Assembly: GCF_002013465.1 (NCBI RefSeq)
Contig: NZ_MAFC01000027.1
Location: 1 to 61,010 of the forward strand
Direction of reading: 5' to 3'
Origin: Mycobacterium sp. D16R12
GTDB taxonomy: Bacteria; Actinomycetota; Actinomycetes; Mycobacteriales; Mycobacteriaceae
DNA length: 61,010 bases
Position numbers and translations under genes: made by a program. How positions within the stretch are numbered: position 1 is the first letter of the stretch; every line of letters begins with the position of its first letter. Under the pieces are notes generated by a model, which was given only the letters and a program-made list of their open reading frames with translations, was not told where the DNA came from and ran no database searches. Positions 16,638-25,022 of this stretch are shown one piece after another.

Positions 16638-17255
16638 ATGGCGACACCGGCCCGACTGCGGAGCTTCTCGTGGCTGGCCGGGCTCATCAATGGGAGCCAG
16701 CCGCGTTGCGGGGACGTACGCGTCGTCGCCATCGACGGCAGAGGCGCCGCCGGCAAGAGCACCTTTGCTGCGCGATTGCACACCGCACTGTCCGCGACAA
16801 CCCCGTCGACGGTGGTCCTGCACACCGATGATTTTGCGTCCTGGGACACGTTCTTCGGATGGTGGCCCCGGTTCGAGGAGCAGGTGCTGACGCCCTGGGC
16901 GCACGGCAGGGCCGCCCGGTATCGACGTTACGACTGGGAGGCCCGCGAGTTCGGCCCACAGGAGCAGTGCCCACCGCCATCGGTGTTGATTCTCGAGGGC
17001 GTCGGGTCCGGCCGCTCCGCCGCCGCCGACCAGTTGAGTTCGCTGATCTGGGTGCAGACCGACCAGGCGACCCGTCGACGCCGCGCGGAGGCTCGCGATG
17101 GCGCGGAGCTCCGCGAATTCTGGCGACTATGGATTGACGCCGAGGACGAGCACTTTCGCCAGGATCCCACCGCAGAACGTGCCGACATCACCGTCGACGG
17201 TAACCCCGACCTGGTCCTGGACGACCCGGACCGCTATTTCCTGCTCGACGGTTAG
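16638..17255 (+). CDS. Uridine kinase-like P-loop kinase
   Basis: A 205-residue protein with Walker A GRGAAGKS near residue 35, a HTDDF segment as Walker B-like substrate loop, and ILEGVGSGR. This is the arrangement of uridine kinase/nicotinamide riboside kinase-like enzymes. It is divergent from pnuC by 36 bp, so a role as nicotinamide riboside kinase is a testable guess. It is annotated in related genomes only as uridine kinase family. Its stop overlaps the GH1 stop by 4 bp. Confidence 0.82.
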   Translation: MATPARLRSFSWLAGLINGSQPRCGDVRVVAIDGRGAAGKSTFAARLHTALSATTPSTVVLHTDDFASWDTFFGWWPRFEEQVLTPWAHGRAARYRRYDWEAREFGPQEQCPPPSVLILEGVGSGRSAAADQLSSLIWVQTDQATRRRRAEARDGAELREFWRLWIDAEDEHFRQDPTAERADITVDGNPDLVLDDPDRYFLLDG

Positions 17256-18637
17256 CGCAGCGTTGCCGTCGGCCCCTTCGGATCGAGTGGCGCACAGCTG
17301 TCCTGCCCCACTGTCGTGGAACATTTCGCCGCCGGGATCACCGGGCGATAGCCGGGTGCGGTGCCCGCGTCACGAGTGATCTGCGTATAGGCCTGAACGG
17401 CATCGGTGGGCACTCGCTTCAGCGCCGGATCACCCAGCGCGTCGACGGTGTACAGGCCGAAACGTGGCCGGTAGCTTCCCCATTCGTAGTTGTCGACCAA
17501 TGACCAGTAGTTGTACCCAATGATCGGAATGCCGTCGGCCTTGGCCCGCTGCAGCCAGAAGACGGTGTCGTTGAGGTACTGCGACCGGGTCACGCCATCC
17601 GACCGCGGTTTTCCGTTATCGGTGACCATCCCGTTCTCGACGATATAGATCGGCAGCCCGGGATATCGCTGCGCGTAGTGCCGCGATACGTAGTAGATGT
17701 CTTCGGGCTGCAGTTTGATGTTCCAGCGCGCGGCCATGCCTTGCCCCGAGGCGGGGTTATCCGCCGCGGTACCGGTGTAATAGTCGAATCCCAGGTAGTC
17801 CAGGCTGCCGGCGACCCGGTCGAAGAACGATCCCTCGATACCCTTCACCCCGAAACCTGCGAACTGCGCCAACACATCCGGCGGGATGTAGGCCTCGTTG
17901 GTCGTCACTTTGGCCTTGGGGTCTGCCTCGTGCGCGGCCCGATACACGGCGCGGTGCGCCTCGGCGACCCGGTCCAGGAACCCATCGAACTGGTCGGGCT
18001 TGATCGCACCGGTACGCACCTCCATCGCCCCGAAGGCCAGCGGCTCGTTGATGCTGACCCACAGCACCCCTTGCCCCGCATAGCGTTTGGTGATCGCCTT
18101 CGCGAACTCTTCGAATGCCGCGACGTTGTTCATGAACCCGCCGCTATCGGCAACCCAGCCCGGATACACCCAGTGCATGAGCGTGATCATCGGCGTCATG
18201 CCGTTCTCGCGCAGCGTGGAGACGATGGAGTCGTAGTACGCGAGTTCCTTCTCGTCCCACTTGCCCGGCTCGGGCATGACCCGCGACCACTCTAGTCCGA
18301 ATCGAAATGTGTTGACGCCCATGGCATGTGCATTGGCGATGTCCTCGGCGTACCGGTGCCGAAAGTCGTCTGCCTGCCGGTACGGGTCAACGGGCCCGTC
18401 CCCGAGGAGGCTGGATGTGTCGGCCGCCGCGGGCACGCCCGCGGTGCGGTCGACGTAGCGGCGCCAATTGCTATCCGGAGCACTCCCCTCGACCTGGTAG
18501 CCCGCGGTCGCGGTACCCCAATAGAAGCCACGGTCCCACGCGGAGTCGTCCCCTGCGCCATCCTGCCGCTGAGTGCAGGCAGTCAGCCCCACCGCGAACA
18601 CGACTGCCGATGCCATGACGGCGCTCATCCACTTCAT
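17252..18637 (-). CDS. GH1-family glycoside hydrolase, predicted lipoprotein
   Basis: A beta-glucosidase-like enzyme of about 461 residues. The acid/base glutamate is in SINEPLAFG and the nucleophile in YIVENGM; GYNYWSLVDNYEWGSY forms the aglycone end. It begins with a signal peptide and lipobox LTAC, placing it at the outer face of the membrane, unusual for GH1 enzymes, which are mostly cytoplasmic. ATG 18637 is chosen so that the signal peptide starts with MKW. It is the last gene of a thiolase-TetR-GH1 run; the 24-bp gap before it is filled by a perfect palindrome. Confidence 0.88.
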   Translation of the reverse strand: MKWMSAVMASAVVFAVGLTACTQRQDGAGDDSAWDRGFYWGTATAGYQVEGSAPDSNWRRYVDRTAGVPAAADTSSLLGDGPVDPYRQADDFRHRYAEDIANAHAMGVNTFRFGLEWSRVMPEPGKWDEKELAYYDSIVSTLRENGMTPMITLMHWVYPGWVADSGGFMNNVAAFEEFAKAITKRYAGQGVLWVSINEPLAFGAMEVRTGAIKPDQFDGFLDRVAEAHRAVYRAAHEADPKAKVTTNEAYIPPDVLAQFAGFGVKGIEGSFFDRVAGSLDYLGFDYYTGTAADNPASGQGMAARWNIKLQPEDIYYVSRHYAQRYPGLPIYIVENGMVTDNGKPRSDGVTRSQYLNDTVFWLQRAKADGIPIIGYNYWSLVDNYEWGSYRPRFGLYTVDALGDPALKRVPTDAVQAYTQITRDAGTAPGYRPVIPAAKCSTTVGQDSCAPLDPKGPTATLR

Positions 18638-18640
18638 GCC

Positions 18641-18663
18641 AAAACCATACACTGTATGGTTTT
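18641..18663. promoter_or_regulatory. Perfect palindrome, candidate TetR operator
   Basis: Arms AAAACCATAC (18641-18650) and its exact complement (18654-18663) with spacer ACT. It fills the gap between the tetR stop and the GH1 start and overlaps the tetR stop codon by two bases. Confidence 0.68.
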
Positions 18664-19243
18664 AGCGAAGCAGCTGCTCCCACACCCGGCGCATGTGATC
18701 ACCCATATCGATGGAGGGATCCGACATCCATTGGATCTGAATGCCGTCGGCGGCGGCTATCAGCGCGGTGGCGGCAAAATCGGCATCGACATGTACGGGC
18801 ACCGTGCCGTCGGCCTGGCGCCCCCGCACGTAGTCGGCGATGCGTGCACGCATCCTCTCGTACCGGTCGCGCAGGTAGGCCCCGGCAGGATGCCCCGGAT
18901 CGACGGCCGCGGCGGCGGCCAACGACAGATAGACCGTTCCCGAGCCGGGCTTACTCGCCTTGTCCAGCATGGCCTGCGCCAACACCTCGCCCGGGTCGAT
19001 CTCCGCGGTCGAATTCCGGTACCGCTCTTCGAATGTGGCATCAGCTTCGCGTTGGATCTCGGTGAGAATCACGTCCCGCGCCGGGAAATAGTGCATGAGT
19101 CCGGCCAGACTGATGTTGGCCTCCTTGGCGATGACGCGCATCGAAGCCCCCGCCTCCCCGTCGCGCTCCAACACCGTCAATGCGGCGGCGAGGATTTCCC
19201 GGCGCTTGGCCTCCCCTTTGGCGTATCGCCCGACAGCTGGCAT
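18662..19243 (-). CDS. TetR-family regulator
   Basis: A 193-residue protein: HTH at residues 12-58 (SMRVIAKEANISLAGLMHYF) and a BetI-like C-terminal ligand domain with YRNSTAEIDPGEVLA. It lies 9 bp after the thiolase and 24 bp before GH1. The palindrome just downstream of it is the likely operator, which would give local control of GH1 separate from the upstream thiolase promoter. Confidence 0.92.
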   Translation of the reverse strand: MPAVGRYAKGEAKRREILAAALTVLERDGEAGASMRVIAKEANISLAGLMHYFPARDVILTEIQREADATFEERYRNSTAEIDPGEVLAQAMLDKASKPGSGTVYLSLAAAAAVDPGHPAGAYLRDRYERMRARIADYVRGRQADGTVPVHVDADFAATALIAAADGIQIQWMSDPSIDMGDHMRRVWEQLLR

Positions 19244-19252
19244 GGCCGAAGG

Positions 19253-20476
19253 CTAGCGCAACCTTGATTGTGCGCGGACCACAAAACTGACGACGGTGGC
19301 GGTGCTACCACCTATGTTCAGGGTGCCGAAACAGTCTGCGCCGTCGACCTGATAGTCACCGGCGGTCCCGCTGACCTGTTTAGCGGCATCGACCAGCATC
19401 CGAACCCCGGTCGCGCCCACGGGATGTCCGGACCCGATCAAGCCGCCGCTCGGGTTGATGGGCAGCCGGCCGCCGATCTCTATGTCCCCGTTCTCGATTG
19501 CCTGCCATGATTCTCCTGGATCGGTCAGGCCTATGTGGTCGATAGCGAGGTACTCACTCGGGGTGAAGCAGTCATGCACCTCGAATCCGCTCACGGCATC
19601 GAGTGTCACTCCGGCCCGTTCGAACGCATCGATAACGGCCATGCGTACGTGTGGGAACACATACGGCGATTGCACGTCGCGATCGAGCTTCTGCTGTAGT
19701 CCCAGCCCCACCGTCCGGTGACCCCAGCCGTCGATGCGTCCAAGCGGGCGAGCCCCGGGATGCTCGCGCATGTACGCATCGGTGACGAGCACCAGACCGG
19801 CGCCGCCGTCGGTCAACTGACTGCAGTCGAGACGGCGGATACGGCCCTCGATCACCGGATTGGATACGTCGTCAAGACCTTCCAGATCCGGCACCGTCCA
19901 GGTTCGGGTTTGCGCGTTCGGATTTCGCCGAGCGTTCCCGAAGTTGGTGGCGGCGATCGCCCGCAGGTGGGCCTCGTCGATTCCGTAGCGCCGGTCGTAC
20001 TCCTCGGCGACTCGGGAGAATACGTGCGGCCACATGTACGTGATGGCCTCGCCCTCGTGCCCGGTCCACGCGGCGGCGGCCAGGTGCGCGGCACCGACGT
20101 CACCCGGCACCGTCTTCTCCAGCTCGAGTCCCAACACCAGCGCCGAGCCATAGAACCCGGCCCGCAGATCGGCGATCGCTGCCAGGGCCGCGACGCTGCC
20201 GGATGCGCAGGCCGCTTCATGCCGGGCCGCCGGAACCCCCCACAACTCCTCATGGACCGTCGCCGGCATGGCACCCAGATGGCCTTGAGCCGAGAACATT
20301 TCGCCGAACGCGTTGCCTACGTGCACCACACCGATGGCGCTCCCGGCCAGACCCGCCGAAGCCAACGTGCCGTCGACCACCTCGCGGGTGAGGTCGGCGA
20401 AATCGAGCCCCTCACGCGTGAGGTTGCGCCCGAAATCGCTCTGGTAGGCGCCGAGGATCCAGATACCTTGAGACAT
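19253..20476 (-). CDS. Thiolase-family acetyl-CoA acetyltransferase
   Basis: A 407-residue protein with the thiolase fold. The acylation cysteine lies in HEAACASGSVAAL near residue 90, and the catalytic histidine in SGGLIGSGHPVGATG. VHDCFTPSEY and DCFGTLNIGG place it in the SCP2/lipid-transfer-type thiolase group rather than beta-ketothiolase PhaA. Probable role: thiolysis of a branched or cyclic acyl-CoA in lipid, sterol or terpenoid breakdown. ATG 20476 is chosen as the start with MSQGIWILGAY. It is divergent from the carotenoid oxygenase over a 75-bp gap that holds a perfect palindrome. Confidence 0.9.
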   Translation of the reverse strand: MSQGIWILGAYQSDFGRNLTREGLDFADLTREVVDGTLASAGLAGSAIGVVHVGNAFGEMFSAQGHLGAMPATVHEELWGVPAARHEAACASGSVAALAAIADLRAGFYGSALVLGLELEKTVPGDVGAAHLAAAAWTGHEGEAITYMWPHVFSRVAEEYDRRYGIDEAHLRAIAATNFGNARRNPNAQTRTWTVPDLEGLDDVSNPVIEGRIRRLDCSQLTDGGAGLVLVTDAYMREHPGARPLGRIDGWGHRTVGLGLQQKLDRDVQSPYVFPHVRMAVIDAFERAGVTLDAVSGFEVHDCFTPSEYLAIDHIGLTDPGESWQAIENGDIEIGGRLPINPSGGLIGSGHPVGATGVRMLVDAAKQVSGTAGDYQVDGADCFGTLNIGGSTATVVSFVVRAQSRLR

Positions 20477-20491
20477 CCGCCTATGATTCAA

Positions 20492-20512
20492 TTGACAGAG
20501 TAACTCTGTCAA
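20492..20512. promoter_or_regulatory. Perfect 21-bp palindrome in the thiolase/oxygenase divergent gap
   Basis: Arms TTGACAGAGT (20492-20501) and its complement (20503-20512), one-base spacer. It sits 15 bp before the thiolase start and 39 bp before the oxygenase start, so one bound protein could block both promoters. It differs from the TetR-GH1 palindrome, so a second regulator is implied. Confidence 0.7.
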
Positions 20513-20551
20513 GCATAGTTTGGCCACACACGCCGAATCTCGGGAGAAGCT

Positions 20552-22045
20552 ATGGCCACCACACTGATCAACACCTGGACCTCGACCCTTCCGGCCGACG
20601 ACGACCACCCTTACCGCACCGGGCCGTGGCAGCCTCAGCTGCGCGAGTGGGACGCATACGACCTCACCGTCGTCGAGGGCGAAGTACCCGCTGACCTGGA
20701 CGGCATGTACCTGCGCAACACCGAGAACCCACTACACCCCGCGGCGACCAACTATCACCCGTTCGACGGGGACGGCATGCTGCACATCGTCGAGTTCCAA
20801 GGTGGCAAGGCGTCCTACCGCAACCGGTTTGTGCGCACCGACGGCTTCGCCGCCGAGAACGCGGCCGGCGGCCCACTGTGGGCTGGGTTCATCGAAATGC
20901 CCACCGCCGCAAAACGAGACGACGGCTGGGGCGCCCGCCGCCGCATGAAAGACGCCTCCAGCACCGATGTGGTGGTACACCGCGGCCTCGCGTTGACCAG
21001 CTTCTACATGTGCGGCGATCTGTATCAAGTCGACCCGTACACGGCCGAGACCGTCGGCAAGGAGACCTGGCATGGCAAGTTCCCCTCAGAGTGGGGCGTG
21101 TCGGCGCATCCGAAAACCGATCCGATCACCGGTGAGATGCTGTTCTTCAGCTACAGCAAGGAGGACCCGCATCTGCGATACGGAGTCGTGGACAAAGACG
21201 CCAACTTGGTGCACCACATCGATGTCCCGCTACCCGGTCCGCGCCTCCCTCACGACATGGCCTACACGGAAAACTATGTGATACTCAACGACTTTCCGCT
21301 GTTTTGGGAACCGTCACTCATGAAGCACGGTGTGCACGCGCCGGTGTTCCATCCGGATCTCCCCTCCCGATTCGCGGTGGTCCCACGCCGTGGCGACTCA
21401 TCACAAATCCGCTGGTTCGAGGCTGCGCCCACCTACGCGCTGCACTTCGTCAATGCCTACGAGGACGGTGACGAAATCGTGCTCGACGGGTTCTTCCAGA
21501 ACGATCCGACTCCGTCGAGTGAGGGTGCAAAATCATTACAGGAGGCCGCGTTTCGCTACTTGGCTCTGGACGGGTTCAAATCCACACTGCACCGCTGGCG
21601 GTTCAACCTGACCACGGGGACAACCACCGAACAGCGACTCAGCGACAACTACACTGAATTCGGCATGATGAATCGAAGTTTTGAGACCCGGCCATACCGG
21701 TATGCGTACGCAGCGACCGGCAAGCCGGGCTGGTTCCTATTCGACGGACTGGTACGCCACGACCTCCACACCGGCTCAGAGGAACGAATCTCCTTCGGCG
21801 ATGGGGTCTTCGGCAGCGAGACGGCCATGGCTCCGCGGCCCGGTGGCACGTCCGAGGAGGACGGCTACCTGGTGACACTCACCACTGATATGAACACCGA
21901 TTCCTCCTACTGCCTGGTGTTCGAGGCCTCCCGCATGACCGAAGGCCCGGTATGCAAACTGCAGCTTCCCGAAAGAATCTGCAGCGGTACCCATTCCACA
22001 TGGGTATCAGGGGCCGAGCTACGTCAGGCCCGGGGCGCGCGTTGA
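20552..22045 (+). CDS. Carotenoid oxygenase (RPE65/lignostilbene dioxygenase family)
   Basis: A 497-residue protein of the non-heme iron seven-bladed propeller family that cleaves carotenoids, retinoids or stilbenes. Iron-ligand histidines fall in the expected places: SAHPK, PHDMAYT, ALHFVNAYE and the C-terminal GTHSTW. FDGDGMLH is also conserved. The C-terminus ends a few residues after the last ligand. It is divergent from the thiolase and overlaps a regulator gene by 4 bp. Substrate unknown; a small aromatic or terpenoid fed into thiolase-type breakdown is a reasonable guess. Confidence 0.92.
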   Translation: MATTLINTWTSTLPADDDHPYRTGPWQPQLREWDAYDLTVVEGEVPADLDGMYLRNTENPLHPAATNYHPFDGDGMLHIVEFQGGKASYRNRFVRTDGFAAENAAGGPLWAGFIEMPTAAKRDDGWGARRRMKDASSTDVVVHRGLALTSFYMCGDLYQVDPYTAETVGKETWHGKFPSEWGVSAHPKTDPITGEMLFFSYSKEDPHLRYGVVDKDANLVHHIDVPLPGPRLPHDMAYTENYVILNDFPLFWEPSLMKHGVHAPVFHPDLPSRFAVVPRRGDSSQIRWFEAAPTYALHFVNAYEDGDEIVLDGFFQNDPTPSSEGAKSLQEAAFRYLALDGFKSTLHRWRFNLTTGTTTEQRLSDNYTEFGMMNRSFETRPYRYAYAATGKPGWFLFDGLVRHDLHTGSEERISFGDGVFGSETAMAPRPGGTSEEDGYLVTLTTDMNTDSSYCLVFEASRMTEGPVCKLQLPERICSGTHSTWVSGAELRQARGAR

Positions 22046-22962
22046 CCGCAACGCTCAAGCCAATCAGCACCAACGCCATCGGGCGTATGGTGGGGCTGCT
22101 GGGCGACGAATGGACCTTGCTACTTGTCCGCGAATCACTTTTGGGTGCAAGGCGATTCAGCGATTTTGCGGAGCGATTGCCGATATCCAACGCTGTACTC
22201 ACCCAGCGGCTCCAGAAGCTCGTCGACGACGGTTTGCTCCGACGTGAGGTGTATCAGGAACGGCCACTACGTGCGGGCTACCAGCCCACCCGACAGTGCC
22301 AGGAGCTGTGGCCCGTACTGGTATCCATCTGGCATTGGGAGCGAACCTGGGTGCCAGAGCACCCCGAGAAGATGCCGCTGATGCATCACCTGACCTGCGG
22401 GCACGACTTTTCACCCGTGCTTCGCTGTGCGCATTGCCACCAGCCGGTGAACCAAGACCACATCGACACCGAATGGGGCCCGAGTGGCGGGTGGCTCCGG
22501 TCCGTACCGGAGGGCGCAACTCGGCGGCGCAGCGGTGCCGACAAGCGCGGGCAAGCGGGGCTGTTCCCCGAAACCATGTCCATTCTCGGCAACCGCTGGG
22601 CGTCGGCGATGGTGGCCGCAGCCTTCCTCGGTTCACGACAGTTCGGCGATTTCCAGACCCGGCTCAGCGCCCCACCCGCCGTGATCGCCGACCGGTTGCG
22701 TGGCTTTTGCACCATGGGGGTGCTGCAGCGTGCCTCTCACCCCAAGCGTTCCGATTGGTCCGAGTATCACCTGACCCCAAAGGGCCTCGCATTTTTCCCG
22801 GTCGTGATGACGGCCGTCGACTGGGGGCAACGGCACTTCCCATCGACAGACGGCCCCGCCATGGTCTTCACCCATCGCGAGTGCGGGCGTCCGTTTACCC
22901 CTGAACTTGCCTGCGACCAATGCGAGCAGAGCGTGGACTCGGACGCCATCGAGCCCCGATGA
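22042..22962 (+). CDS. Tandem HxlR regulator with two zinc-ribbon-like knuckles
   Basis: About 306 residues made of two HxlR winged-helix domains: the first around LLGDEWTLLLVRESLLGARRF with FAERLPISNAVLTQRL, the second around SILGNRWASAMVAAAFLGSR with PAVIADRL. Each is followed by a Cys/His cluster, CGHDFSPVLRCAHC and CGRPFTPELACDQC. One polypeptide therefore carries the equivalent of an HxlR dimer. TTG 22042 overlaps the oxygenase stop (TTGA) and is preferred, but ATG 22000 is in frame. It is the best candidate to bind the 21-bp palindrome upstream of this operon. Confidence 0.82.
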   Translation: MTATLKPISTNAIGRMVGLLGDEWTLLLVRESLLGARRFSDFAERLPISNAVLTQRLQKLVDDGLLRREVYQERPLRAGYQPTRQCQELWPVLVSIWHWERTWVPEHPEKMPLMHHLTCGHDFSPVLRCAHCHQPVNQDHIDTEWGPSGGWLRSVPEGATRRRSGADKRGQAGLFPETMSILGNRWASAMVAAAFLGSRQFGDFQTRLSAPPAVIADRLRGFCTMGVLQRASHPKRSDWSEYHLTPKGLAFFPVVMTAVDWGQRHFPSTDGPAMVFTHRECGRPFTPELACDQCEQSVDSDAIEPR

Positions 22963-22969
22963 CAACTCA

Positions 22970-22999
22970 GCCCCGCACAGGAACGAATCCTGGCGGGGC
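22970..22999. terminator. Strong hairpin between hxlR-like gene and tsf
   Basis: GCCCCGC (22970-22976) pairs with GCGGGGC (22993-22999), then after a one-base bulge CAGGA pairs with TCCTG around loop ACGAA. Twelve pairs in all, between two converging genes. A bidirectional terminator; there is no long U-tract, common in mycobacteria. Confidence 0.75.
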
Positions 23000-23007
23000 C
23001 GAATTGG

Positions 23008-23026
23008 TTTGGGCGGGTAGCCCAAA
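23008..23026. terminator. Second hairpin, just after tsf
   Basis: TTTGGGC (23008-23014) pairs perfectly with GCCCAAA (23020-23026) around GGGTA, 3 bp after the tsf stop. With the previous hairpin it makes a tandem terminator for the rpsB-tsf operon. Confidence 0.7.
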
Positions 23027-23029
23027 AGA

Positions 23030-23848
23030 TCAAGCCTGTCCAACCTCGAACCGCGCGAAGCGGGTCACGGTGACACCGGCCTCATCGAGAAGTGCCTTGA
23101 CGGTCTTCTTGCTATCGGACACCGATGCCTGATCCAGCAGCACGACATCCTTGTAGTAACCGTTGACGCGTCCCTCGACGATCTTGGGCAGCGCCTGCTC
23201 GGGCTTGCCTTCCGACTTCGCGGTCTCCTCGGCGATGCGACGCTCGTTCTCGACCACATCGGCCGGAACGTCCTCACGCGTCAGGTACTTGGCCTTGAGC
23301 GCGGCGATCTGCAATGCGACCGAGTGCGCAGCCTCGGCGCCGGATCCCGTGTACTCGACCAGCACGCCGACCGCGGGCGGCAGGTCCGCAGCACGCTTGT
23401 GCAGGTAGGTCTCGACGGTGCCGTCGAAGTACGCCACCCGGCGCAGCTCCAGCTTCTCGCCGATCTTCGCGGAAAGGTCGGCGATGGCCTGCTCGACCGT
23501 CCGGCCGTCCTCGACCTTCGCGGCCTTGAGGGCGTCCAGATCGCCGATCTTGCCGGCCGCAGCCGCACCGACGATGATGTCGGCGAGCCCCTGGAACTCG
23601 GCGTTCTTGGCAACGAAGTCGGTCTCTGCATTCAGCTCGACGAGCACACCGTCACGCGCGGCAACGAGGCCCTCGGCAGTCGCACGCTCGGCGCGCTTGC
23701 CAACGTCCTTGGCACCCTTGATGCGCAGCACCTCGACGGCCTTGTCGAAATCACCATCGGACTCCGCCAGGGCGTTCTTGCAGTCGAGCATTCCGGCACC
23801 GGTCAGTTCCCGGAGCCGCTTCACATCGGCGGCAGTGAAATTCGCCAT
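23030..23848 (-). CDS. tsf: Translation elongation factor Ts
   Basis: Nucleotide-exchange factor for EF-Tu. 272 residues, with N-terminal VKRLRELTGAGMLDCKNALAE, the second motif AEGLVAA and the core ELNAETDFVAKN. The start codon follows the rpsB stop directly, so translation is coupled. Two hairpins terminate transcription downstream. Confidence 0.98.
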   Translation of the reverse strand: MANFTAADVKRLRELTGAGMLDCKNALAESDGDFDKAVEVLRIKGAKDVGKRAERATAEGLVAARDGVLVELNAETDFVAKNAEFQGLADIIVGAAAAGKIGDLDALKAAKVEDGRTVEQAIADLSAKIGEKLELRRVAYFDGTVETYLHKRAADLPPAVGVLVEYTGSGAEAAHSVALQIAALKAKYLTREDVPADVVENERRIAEETAKSEGKPEQALPKIVEGRVNGYYKDVVLLDQASVSDSKKTVKALLDEAGVTVTRFARFEVGQA

Positions 23849-24721
23849 TTAGCCTTCCTCGGTTGCGGTTTCGGTGGTTTCGGCAGCAGCAGCCTCTGCG
23901 GCAGGAGCCTCAGCGGCGGGCGCCTCTGCAGCTTCAGTGGCCGGAGCCTCTGCGACGGCGGAGGCAAGCAATTCCTGCTCCCACTCGGCGAGTGGCTCGG
24001 CGGCCTCTGGCTTCTCGTCGCCACCGGCCAGACCGGAGCGAGCCTGCAGGCCCTCGGCGATCGCGGAGGCGACAACCTTGGTGAGCAGTGCAGCGCTGCG
24101 GATCGCATCGTCGTTACCCGGGATCGGGTAGTCGACGACATCGGGATCGCAGTTGGTGTCCAGGATCGCAATGATCGGGATGTTCAGCTTGCGGGCCTCG
24201 GCAACAGCGAGGTGCTCCTTGTTGGTATCCACCACGAAGATCGCCGAAGGCACCTTCTGCATATCCCGGATACCACCGAGGCTGCGCTCGAGCTTGTTCT
24301 TCTCACGCGTGAGCATGAGGATTTCCTTCTTGGTACGTCCCTCGAAGCCACCGGTCTGCTCCATGGACTCCAGCTCCTTGAGACGCTGCAGACGCTTGTG
24401 GACGGTGGAGAAGTTGGTGAGCATGCCGCCCAACCAACGCTGGTTCACGTAGGGCATGCCGACGCGCGTCGCCTCTTCGGCGATCGGCTCCTGGGCCTGC
24501 TTCTTGGTGCCGACGAACATGACCGAGCCACCGTGGGCGACGGTCTCTTTGACGAACTCGTACGCCTTGTCGATGTAGGTCAGCGTCTGCTGCAAGTCGA
24601 TGATGTAGATGCCGTTGCGGTCGGTGAAGATGAACCGCTTCATCTTGGGGTTCCAACGACGGGTCTGATGCCCGAAGTGCGCGCCGCTGTCAAGCAGCTG
24701 CTTCATTGTTACGACGGCCAT
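23849..24721 (-). CDS. rpsB: 30S ribosomal protein S2
   Basis: 290 residues: conserved MKQLLDSGAHFGHQTRRWNP, the coiled-coil domain in the middle and PIIAILDTNCDPD. The last 45 residues are a low-complexity Ala/Glu/Thr/Pro tail beyond the usual S2 end, common in mycobacteria but here long and repetitive. ATG 24721 is used. The first gene of the rpsB-tsf operon; a perfect 10-bp hairpin lies in its leader. Confidence 0.98.
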   Translation of the reverse strand: MAVVTMKQLLDSGAHFGHQTRRWNPKMKRFIFTDRNGIYIIDLQQTLTYIDKAYEFVKETVAHGGSVMFVGTKKQAQEPIAEEATRVGMPYVNQRWLGGMLTNFSTVHKRLQRLKELESMEQTGGFEGRTKKEILMLTREKNKLERSLGGIRDMQKVPSAIFVVDTNKEHLAVAEARKLNIPIIAILDTNCDPDVVDYPIPGNDDAIRSAALLTKVVASAIAEGLQARSGLAGGDEKPEAAEPLAEWEQELLASAVAEAPATEAAEAPAAEAPAAEAAAAETTETATEEG

Positions 24722-24751
24722 GGTGAGCCATTCCTTATGTTGTCGGTTGCC

Positions 24752-24775
24752 GCCCAGGATCGGGTGATCCTGGGC
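24752..24775 (-). promoter_or_regulatory. Perfect 10-bp hairpin in the rpsB leader
   Basis: GCCCAGGATC (24752-24761) and GATCCTGGGC (24766-24775) form a 10-bp stem with a 4-base loop, 30 nt before the rpsB start on the minus strand. It could be an S2 autoregulation site or an attenuator. The rest of the gap up to 25022 shows no gene. Confidence 0.5.
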
Positions 24776-25022
24776 CCTAGCGTCTGCTGATGCCGGAACC
24801 CACTCCATAGAAACCCATGAGATAGGACCGCCCGGCATGCTGATCACGAACTCGTGGGCAGACGCGCGAAGTCAACCCGCTAGGCGAGTTGCGGTCATGA
24901 GTTTACATGCTGCGACGAGTGCTTTTCGCCACCGTCGCCGGATTGCGCCGGAGCCCCGGCAGTTATCCACAGAGCCCATACGGCCCTTTCCCGCACCGCC
25001 ACCGCACGGTCACCATGACGTC

